A DNA stretch of 11,669 nucleotides from an uncultured Acetatifactor sp. (GTDB lineage: Bacteria; Bacillota; Clostridia; Lachnospirales; Lachnospiraceae): the NCBI GenBank assembly GCA_910586775.1, contig CAJUJN010000114.1, positions 1 to 11,669 of the forward strand, given 5' to 3'. The stretch's first letter is position 1, and each line of letters opens with the position of its first letter. The notes under the pieces are model-generated. The model worked only from the letters and a program-made list of their open reading frames with translations, was not told the origin of the DNA and ran no database searches. Below are positions 6,920 through 11,669 of the stretch, piece after piece. The position numbers and the translations under genes are program-made.

Positions 6920-6952
6920 ATTATATATCGATTCCTATATTTGTTTTTGTTA
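6920..6952 (-). promoter_or_regulatory. Candidate promoter for the four-gene cluster
   Basis: On the minus strand a perfect TATAAT (6920-6925) lies about 41 bases before the ATG at 6879, but the -35 position (AAAAAC) is poor. Overlapping it, ATCGATAT (6925-6932) with TAAC sixteen bases upstream (6949-6952) resembles a sigma-28/SigD-type site (consensus TAAA, 15 bp, GCCGATAT). Either or both could operate. Confidence 0.45.
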
Positions 6953-6989
6953 CATGATAGTGTAAATATTTTTTCTTTCTCTTACTTTA

Positions 6990-7085
6990 TTACTCCTCCC
7001 ATACCCAATGTAAAAATATCTCCCGAATATCCTCCACAGATAAATCTTCTGCGAATATAGTGTATACACTGGTGCCAAATTCGCC
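6990..7085 (-). pseudogene. C-terminal fragment of an unidentified gene
   Basis: In a different frame from the sigma-like piece, a protein-like tail reads GEFGTSVYTIFAEDL, SVEDIREIFLHW, VWEE and ends at TAA 6990-6992. Its composition is that of a normal protein end, and an in-frame TAA lies only a few codons upstream. It meets the sigma-like remnant at about 7080, which suggests a deletion that joined two genes. Family unknown. Confidence 0.35.
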
Positions 7086-7177
7086 ACACTCACAAAGGCA
7101 TTATGAACTGCATCCTCTGCCAAAAACGGATCATGCAGCACATCCACTGCAATACAACAGATATGCATATCACGAAA
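7073..7177 (-). pseudogene. Remnant resembling sigma-70 region 2 (ECF-like sigma factor)
   Basis: The translation FRDMHICCIAVDVLHDPFL followed by AEDAVHNAFVSV has the pattern of sigma-70 region 2, where Clostridial ECF-like factors typically read LHD-x3-AEDAV-x2-AF. Only about 35 residues are recognisable. The frame then loses resemblance and continues as unlikely sequence to about 6950. No region 4 helix-turn-helix can be found in any nearby frame. It is a short relic or a chance resemblance; the AEDAVHNAF match makes a relic more likely. Confidence 0.5.
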
Positions 7178-7279
7178 CGGTCCGAAACAGAATTTGCCCC
7201 TATAATAACCTGTTCAAAGTAGATAGTTATCATTTTGGCACATAATCATTCACGATAAATCAATATCCAAAAACAGCTC
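7178..7279. other. Short gap without recognised features
   Basis: No ORF, hairpin or promoter that I can defend lies here. The stretch is AT-rich between the remnants and the promoter at 7280. Confidence 0.5.
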
Positions 7280-7308
7280 TTGACAACGCACACAGCAAAT
7301 GCTAAAAT
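7280..7308 (+). promoter_or_regulatory. Near-consensus sigma-A promoter
   Basis: TTGACA (7280-7285), a 17-bp spacer and TAAAAT (7303-7308) form the strongest promoter in the window. Transcription should begin near 7315 and run through the 24-codon ORF toward the ABC-class ATPase gene. Confidence 0.8.
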
Positions 7309-7348
7309 AAGTCTCACAATGCAGGAAGAAAGAAAAGAGGTGATTAAT

Positions 7349-7423
7349 ATGACGAGAACAAATTCATATGGGAAAAATGTCATATTAGCCGCTTCTTTGC
7401 AGAAACCCCTGCAGGGAATCTAA
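7349..7423 (+). CDS. 24-aa ORF, possible leader peptide
   Basis: ATG 7349 has AGAGGTG about seven bases upstream and lies about 34 bases after the expected transcript start, so it should be translated. The peptide starts MTRTNSYGKNVILAASLQKP and stops at TAA 7421-7423. Its 3' end contains a perfect 10-bp palindrome (CCCTGCAGGG, 7407-7416), and a short GC hairpin follows, which recalls attenuation leaders. There is no run of one amino acid that would name a sensed signal. It could instead be the start of a broken gene. Confidence 0.5.
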   Translation: MTRTNSYGKNVILAASLQKPLQGI

Positions 7424-7434
7424 GGAATCCAAAC

Positions 7435-7454
7435 AGCCTGCCCCGCAGGCTTTC
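7435..7454 (+). promoter_or_regulatory. Hairpin after the 24-aa ORF, possible attenuator
   Basis: AGCCTGC (7435-7441) and GCAGGCT (7445-7451) pair around CCC, followed by a short TTTC tail too weak for a confident terminator. The GCAGG at 7411-7415 can pair instead with CCTGC at 7437-7441, so two mutually exclusive structures are possible. The stretch to 7674 has no supported gene and is probably the untranslated leader of the ATPase transcript. Confidence 0.35.
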
Positions 7455-7674
7455 ATCTCAGATTGCAGAAAGGCTGAAGGCATACAGATAGTATGTCTTT
7501 TTTAGATGCTTCCGCACATCAGTCCGGCAATACCTCGCATTTGTTCTCCAAACCTGCATCCCACCGCGGCATGGCTCATGGCCATACCGCAAAACAGCAC
7601 ACAAATCAACGTCAAGCCGCCATGGGTTCTGCACATGCAATATGCCCTACGGCGCAGAAAGAAGGGGTAGGTAT

Positions 7675-9402
7675 ATGAACAAATTCAAACAAATCTGCAT
7701 GAAAGCGCACACAGAGAAAAAGGAAGCTCTCCACAACCTGTACACCGACAAACATAGATACATCAGCTCTGTCAGCAGCAGCGAACAGCCCGTTGAAGAG
7801 GAAAAGCTTTTCTGTTACAGAAATGTAAAGTTCCAGTTTTGCGGCACAGGCTTCCGGACGATGCAGCATATGATTCTATTTATCTGGATTCCGGAACAAT
7901 CTGTCACCAGCGGGAACCCTGTAGGCAGATGTCGGGCTGCCTATGAGGACTGGCTCCTGCGCCTGTTGTCAGAAGCGGTGAACAGACTGTCCGACAGTCT
8001 GCAGAATGACCGCAAGGACACCAGGGAAAAACCGGAATTCTCCATGCAGACCACGAGCTCCGTGGTGACCGGGCGAAATGGCTGTCTCTATGTAGCAGAA
8101 CAGCACGCTTTCCGTCTCAGGGCGAATTTCCGCATCCCCCTCGTTAACGGAAATGTCGTCAACGGAAAGTCCACTTACAGAGAGACGAAAAATATGCTGG
8201 ACTGTATCTGCGACCGGCTGGAGACCATGGATCGGCAGGCGCTTTTGGAACATGTCCGGCTGTACGAAGACCAGCTGGAGATTCGGGATTTTCTGCGGGA
8301 AAGCGGTCTGGCTGCCTTTGTGGCGGATGGCAGCATCCTTCCGAGACAGGCGGACACGGATGCTCCCATGGAAGGCGCGGTTCCCTTCCGCTCCCCCGAA
8401 AGCCTTAAGGTGACCCTCACCCTGTCCGACGGCAGACAGCTGACCGGGATGGGCTTAAGGCGCGGAATCACTGTCATCACCGGTGGCGGCTACAGCGGCA
8501 AAAGCACTCTGCTGGACAGCCTGGAACAGGGAATCTATTTCCACGTCAAAGGGGACGGCAGAGAATATGTGGCCACAGATGAGACGGCCTGCAAGGTGTA
8601 TGCGGAGGACGGGCGGGTGGTGTCGGACACGGACATCTCTCCCTTTTTCAGCTATCTGCCGGGAGGCCGGGATCTATGCGCGTTCTGCACCCACCATGCC
8701 AGCGGCAGTGTCTCCCAGGCAGTGAACATCGTGGAAGCGGCATACGGCGGGAGCCGATGTCTGCTGATAGACGAGGATACCAGCGCCACCAACTTCATGA
8801 TTCGGGACGAAATCATGCGCAGCCTGGTAAAGAAAGAACCCATCATCCCCTATACGGACAGAATTCTGGATCTGAAAGAACAGGGAATCTCCACCATACT
8901 GGTCATCGGCGGATCCGGCGAATACCTGAAATATGCAGATCAGCTCCTGCTGCTGGAAGATTATCATGTGCTGGATGCCACGGAAGAACTTACCCCATGG
9001 AGACAGAAAGGGACGCCCGAAACAGCCCGGATTCCTCATTGGATGCAGCACAAAGCGCTGCCCTCGCTGCCCATGGAGGAGCTGTTTTTCGGAGAGCGCA
9101 TCGAAATCGAGAACGCGAAGTATATCAAAATCGGTGGCTGTGTGGCAGACATCACCCGGCTGACAGCGCTGGCAGACGGCGACCAAATCAACAGCCTCAC
9201 ATGGCTCCTGGAAAATCTGCTGGCGGAGAAAGGGGCAGAGCAGGCAGAACTCCGAGACCGCTGCCAGGCGGCCGCCGGGAGACTGCTTTCCGATACCTTC
9301 GACACGATACTGGCATCGAGGACACATCAATATGAACTATGGCTCCAGGAGGTGAGGGGGCTGGATCTGCTGATGGCCGCCTGTAGGCTCCGGAGGTGCT
9401 GA
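7675..9402 (+). CDS. ABC-class predicted ATPase (COG3044/PF09818 type, MRB1590-like)
   Basis: The 575-aa product has the full architecture of this family: an N-terminal domain (about 1-255), an ABC-type ATPase core, and a C-terminal domain. Key residues are the P-loop GGGYSGKST (270-278, K276), a signature-like ASGSVSQA (342-349), and Walker B with LLIDEDTSATNFMIRD (from 363; D366, E367). Further family marks are FVADGSILPR before the core and ILVIGGSG after Walker B. Most homologues as I recall read GGGYHGKST; here Ser replaces His. It is cytosolic, with no transporter membrane partner. The trypanosome homologue MRB1590 acts in RNA editing and binds RNA in its pore, so nucleic-acid handling is a reasonable inference, but the bacterial role is unknown. 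The start at 7675 has GAAGGGGTAGG upstream; an ATG eleven codons earlier lacks a site. Its TGA overlaps the next ATG (TGATG). Confidence 0.92.
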   Translation: MNKFKQICMKAHTEKKEALHNLYTDKHRYISSVSSSEQPVEEEKLFCYRNVKFQFCGTGFRTMQHMILFIWIPEQSVTSGNPVGRCRAAYEDWLLRLLSEAVNRLSDSLQNDRKDTREKPEFSMQTTSSVVTGRNGCLYVAEQHAFRLRANFRIPLVNGNVVNGKSTYRETKNMLDCICDRLETMDRQALLEHVRLYEDQLEIRDFLRESGLAAFVADGSILPRQADTDAPMEGAVPFRSPESLKVTLTLSDGRQLTGMGLRRGITVITGGGYSGKSTLLDSLEQGIYFHVKGDGREYVATDETACKVYAEDGRVVSDTDISPFFSYLPGGRDLCAFCTHHASGSVSQAVNIVEAAYGGSRCLLIDEDTSATNFMIRDEIMRSLVKKEPIIPYTDRILDLKEQGISTILVIGGSGEYLKYADQLLLLEDYHVLDATEELTPWRQKGTPETARIPHWMQHKALPSLPMEELFFGERIEIENAKYIKIGGCVADITRLTALADGDQINSLTWLLENLLAEKGAEQAELRDRCQAAAGRLLSDTFDTILASRTHQYELWLQEVRGLDLLMAACRLRRC

Positions 9403-9470
9403 TGGCGAAAATTGCATCTGTCGTCTTCATTCATCTGGCGGATGCGCCCTGTTCAGCGGGATTATCCTGA
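9402..9470 (+). pseudogene. Truncated coupled ORF downstream of the ATPase (22 codons)
   Basis: ATG 9402 overlaps the ATPase stop (TGATG) and has GGAGG five bases upstream, so a second cistron once followed. It reads MAKIASVVFIHLADAP and ends at TGA 9468-9470 after the frame runs into permease-derived sequence. Most likely the original gene was deleted from here on. Confidence 0.45.
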
Positions 9471-9684
9471 TACAGGCAGCTCTGAGCTTTTTCTTTCTAG
9501 CAGGGCTGGAATTCACCAATATCTTCACCTTCGGCCTGAACGAACACGGCAAATACATTACCCTCTCCTCTAGGTACTGGGCAGGCGGGAAGAAATCCAA
9601 TATGCCCTCCTTCCCTTTGCCGCGGAGCCGATTCTGATTCCCTGTTATCTGCTCTGGCGGTGCGGGGTGCGAAACTATACAGAT
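9437..9684 (+). pseudogene. ABC-2 type transporter permease remnant (COG3694-like) with internal deletion
   Basis: One frame gives a hydrophobic segment with AGLEFTNIFTFGLNEHGK. A second frame gives YPLL, a TAG, VLGRREEIQYALLPFAA and ILIPCYLLWRCGVRNY. In intact permeases of this type, from memory, the first motif (LEF-NIFT-G--E-G-YP) is separated from the YYPLLYLLGR segment by about 25 residues, and the protein ends with a LWRFGVRHYKSTGS-like tail. Here the middle is missing, the frame changes at about 9550, a Tyr codon of YPLLY has become TAG (about 9563), and the N-terminal half is absent. This is a clear dead copy. Intact versions are paired with an ATP-binding subunit, of which nothing remains nearby; the adjacent ABC-class ATPase is a different family. 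Confidence 0.7.
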
Positions 9685-10247
9685 ATAAATTTTCCACTCC
9701 CATGCATGTTCCCAAAACAAATGCCTTCGCATTGGCAATTGGAGAATTCCCTGTACAGCCTTGCTCTTGTCTCCAAATCCCGCACTGCCTGTTCCGCGTC
9801 TTCTCTCCTCCCCAAATCATACAGCCTCTCCAGCAAGGCGGTCATCTTTGCCTCGCCTTTTGCTTCCATCTGATTAATATATTCACACATCATAATCTTC
9901 TTCCCTTTCTTTTTCTCCATTAGCTCCCTTACCTGTTCCGTAAATCTGGCATCCCCGGTAACCGCTTCCATCATATCACACAATGCTTCCAGATGAATAA
10001 TTTCCTGCCCCTTGCGTCTCTCAAAACTCCCCTCATTCAGATAATCTGCCACAAACCCCAAATCACTGGTGAAGCGGCTCCGGATTTCCAATGGCAGGCT
10101 GTTCGTATGGTATACCGTCAACTTATTATCGTCTATCTGTTCTATCCTCTCCGGTGACGCCCCGTTCCTCAAAAGCAGCGCATGGAGACTCCGTGGGATG
10201 CGGCTTGTTTTACCAGTCCAGGCAATCACAATGGCAATCACCCCATT
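9675..10247 (-). pseudogene. C-terminal half of an Rpn family nuclease/putative transposase
   Basis: The open frame (188 codons from a GTG at 10241) carries the C-terminal region of Rpn-type PD-(D/E)XK proteins common in Lachnospiraceae. Marks are AIVIAWTGKT followed by RSLHALL, then FTSDLGFVADYLNEG, then HLEALCDMMEAVTGD, then a MCEYINQMEAKGEAK hinge and a charged helical end (LLERLYDLGRREDAE). Full proteins are about 300 aa or more, with the catalytic nuclease motifs in the N-terminal half, which is missing here. The frame is closed by a TGA just upstream and no ribosome binding site is seen. The 3' end overlaps the permease remnant. It is almost certainly inactive. Confidence 0.7.
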
Positions 10248-10266
10248 AAAAATTAATCACTCATCA

Positions 10267-10494
10267 TCAATGAAACTTGACAGAGCCAACGGCCAAATAC
10301 GGTTGCAGTTTTATTTCCCGGAAAGTCTTTTTGCAAGATGTATCTCGCCGTCCTCGCACGATAATGACCACCTCCTGCCGGTTGGCAGTGAGGGAGGCCC
10401 TTATGTTTTCCAGTGTGGTTTCGCCCTCACCGTTAAACTCGTTATTCAACATCTGTAATTGCGCTGCATCCTGTTCTGTGGCAATGCGTACCAT
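10267..10494 (-). pseudogene. GNAT acetyltransferase, N-terminal fragment
   Basis: The first 46 residues (MVRIATEQDAAQLQMLNNEF, then GEGETTLENIRASL and NRQEVVIIV) match the start of a GNAT subgroup common in Clostridia. The remaining sequence does not: the acetyl-CoA loop (Q/R-x2-G-x-G/A) is absent and the ORF ends after 75 codons against a usual 140-150. A neighbouring frame reads CEDGEIHLAK just after the break, so a frameshift may have come first. The ATG follows immediately on the stop of the upstream GNAT gene (TGAATG), so the two were an operon. About 20 bases past its end the Rpn fragment begins, marking a deletion joint. Confidence 0.65.
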
Positions 10495-10986
10495 TCAGCC
10501 TACCTCCATCTCATATAATGCCATAGAGCGGCCATTGGGATAATCAAGAATATCCACAATTTTATAACCGGCCTTCAGATAAATCTTTCTGACCGCCTTT
10601 TCATCCAACCCGGTGTCCAATCGGATGTACCGGATGCCGCGCCTGCGGCACTCTGACCGGATTGCCTCCGTAACCAGTTTTGTCATGCCCCTCCCTGCAA
10701 ATCTGCGCAGAACACAGAATTTATGCAGGTAGGCGGCTTCCTGTTTGGGGGCATTGGGCCAGTAAACTGCATCCGTCCACTGCAGAATGAAGCCGCAGGC
10801 AATTTCCCCGTCAATTGTACCAATGCAGAAATTCTCCGGTTTGGCATCGGGAGTAAGCAGTTCTTCCGCCGTCAGCCATTCATCAGGCCAGACACGGTAT
10901 CCCTGTTTCCGTCCCCAGGCCGCAACCTCACGCATAACGGAAATGGCTTTTTCCACTTCCCCAAAATGAATCTCTATTTTTTCCAT
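10495..10986 (-). CDS. GNAT family N-acetyltransferase (163 aa)
   Basis: The length is normal for a single-domain GNAT. The acetyl-CoA loop is RRFAGRGM (94-101) in motif A, preceded by the strand YLHKFCVL, and motif B is AVRKIYLKAGYKI (131-143) with the usual aromatic residue. The N-terminus includes WPDEWLTAEEL and FCIGTIDGEIACGF. It transfers acetyl from acetyl-CoA to an amine or N-terminus; the substrate is not predictable, though this form is often annotated near streptothricin- or small-molecule-modifying types. The ATG at 10986 has AAGGACAGGGATC upstream, a rather distant site. The next gene starts directly after its stop, so they were cotranscribed before that second GNAT was truncated. 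Confidence 0.88.
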   Translation of the reverse strand: MEKIEIHFGEVEKAISVMREVAAWGRKQGYRVWPDEWLTAEELLTPDAKPENFCIGTIDGEIACGFILQWTDAVYWPNAPKQEAAYLHKFCVLRRFAGRGMTKLVTEAIRSECRRRGIRYIRLDTGLDEKAVRKIYLKAGYKIVDILDYPNGRSMALYEMEVG

Positions 10987-11026
10987 GATCCCTGTCCTTC
11001 ACAATTTCTGCCCTGATCCCTGTCCT
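10986..11026. repeat. 13-bp direct repeat at the GNAT start region
   Basis: TGATCCCTGTCCT occurs at 10986-10998 and again at 11014-11026, 28 bases apart. On the gene strand each copy carries AGGACAGGGATCA, the stretch that contains the ribosome binding site of the 163-aa GNAT gene. It may be a small duplication of the leader. Confidence 0.5.
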
Positions 11027-11140
11027 GATAGCTGCATTCCGCAACTGATAACTGCGTTTTTCAATTCCAATGCCAAATTACCCCATCTCCCCGCCCCAAA
11101 CAGTCCTTGCCCAGAGCGTAAAACATGATTCGTGTTTATG

Positions 11141-11599
11141 TCATTTAATATCAATCCAAATGCCAACATCCCTCATCACAGAATCGGGAACGCTCTTATA
11201 GAAGCGCTGCGCCTCCTCATTGGCGGCAGTCAAGGCAATCAGCGTGTCGATTTGCCTGTCCTTTAAGATTTGCCGCAAAGATTCCAACAATCTCTGCGCC
11301 ACCCCCTGATGCCTGCTGCTTTTTATGACGCAGATCCAGTCGAGATACGCCTTTTTTGACCCATCAAAGCGGCTTGCAATGAGGGAAGCGTCAATCCTTC
11401 CAACCACATTTCCGTCGTCATATGCCAGAAGAGAAATGGCATTGTCGAAACTCTTGTCATCAAAGCTCCTTTCTACAGCGCTGACATAAGCCTGATTGAT
11501 CTCCCACCCCCAGAAGTCTTCCTCCCTGCGCAGTCTCCTTTCAAAATCCAAAACATCTGGTATTCTGTCTTTCGTATAGGTTTGTATCTTCAATTCCAT
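11141..11599 (-). CDS. GNAT family N-acetyltransferase (152 aa)
   Basis: The start at 11599 (MELKIQTYTKDRIPDV) is chosen for GGAGGG with correct spacing; an in-frame ATG thirteen codons upstream has no site. Motif A is WICVIKSSRHQGVAQRLLES (88-107), with the acetyl-CoA loop RHQGVA (96-101), and motif B is NEEAQRFYKSV (127-137). The middle contains the strand pair SLLAYDDGNVVGRID typical of GNATs. Length is complete. It is a cytosolic acyltransferase of unknown substrate, different in sequence from the neighbouring 163-aa GNAT, so not a recent duplicate. The 154-bp gap to the next gene shows no terminator. Confidence 0.88.
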   Translation of the reverse strand: MELKIQTYTKDRIPDVLDFERRLRREEDFWGWEINQAYVSAVERSFDDKSFDNAISLLAYDDGNVVGRIDASLIASRFDGSKKAYLDWICVIKSSRHQGVAQRLLESLRQILKDRQIDTLIALTAANEEAQRFYKSVPDSVMRDVGIWIDIK

Positions 11600-11669
11600 A
11601 TCCCGCCCTCCAAAGTAGTTACTGTTCACTGGCCCCATTAGGCCATTGTGAAAAGTGCTGAAATTTATT

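Noticed and set aside
7458..7640. Minus-strand ORF of 60 codons opposite the ATPase leader
   Set aside because: No ribosome binding site and no recognisable family; Arg/Cys-rich shadow.
7493..7678. 61-codon plus-strand ORF that overlaps the ATPase start by ATGA
   Set aside because: The overlap is attractive, but the ribosome binding site is distant and weak and the His/Ala/Gln-rich composition is unlike neighbouring genes. I treat the stretch as leader; conservation would change this.
8674..9335. Long ORFs in other frames of the ATPase gene on both strands
   Set aside because: Shadows of a GC-rich coding region whose correct frame has all ATPase motifs.
9427..9820. Minus-strand ORFs opposite the permease remnant
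   Set aside because: No family resemblance or initiation signals, whereas the plus strand shows permease-like sequence.

Overview
The window looks like a chromosomal accessory stretch of a gut Firmicute, most likely a Clostridia/Lachnospiraceae member. The grounds are moderate GC, AGGAGG-type ribosome binding sites, sigma-A-type promoters, and the mix of families present (MATE/MerR pair, GNAT enzymes, an Rpn-type nuclease fragment, ABC-class predicted ATPase). The species cannot be named from sequence alone.

Layout. Positions 1-617 (+) hold the 3' part of a Cys/His-rich repeat protein, closed by a hairpin terminator. Positions 765-1400 (+) encode a protein I recognise as the NADAR-type antitoxin that normally accompanies the DNA ADP-ribosyltransferase DarT1; no toxin gene is next to it. 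A MATE exporter (1408-2739, -) and a MerR-family regulator (2829-3644, +) are divergent. The exporter promoter has the 19-bp spacer and in-spacer dyad expected of MerR control. Positions 3641-6879 (-) are a cluster of four genes of unrecognised function. The first of them, in transcription order, is split by an in-frame TAG at codon 51.

Positions 6990-7177 hold remnants, one of them resembling sigma-70 region 2. A near-consensus promoter at 7280-7308 (+) drives a 24-codon ORF followed by alternative hairpins. Then comes a 575-aa ABC-class ATPase of the COG3044/PF09818 type (7675-9402). Everything from 9402 to 10494 is gene debris: a truncated coupled ORF, an ABC-2 permease remnant with an internal deletion, the C-terminal half of an Rpn-type nuclease/transposase, and the N-terminal part of a GNAT. 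Two intact GNAT acetyltransferases close the window (10495-10986 and 11141-11599, both -).

How it works together. The only clear functional circuit is MerR-MATE, a drug-responsive efflux module. The four-gene cluster is probably one transcription unit but its role is unknown. The 9.4-10.5 kb segment records repeated deletion and rearrangement. I see no CRISPR array, tRNA, rRNA or complete insertion sequence. Several start codons were chosen downstream of the longest possible ORF because a good ribosome binding site or the promoter position demands it.
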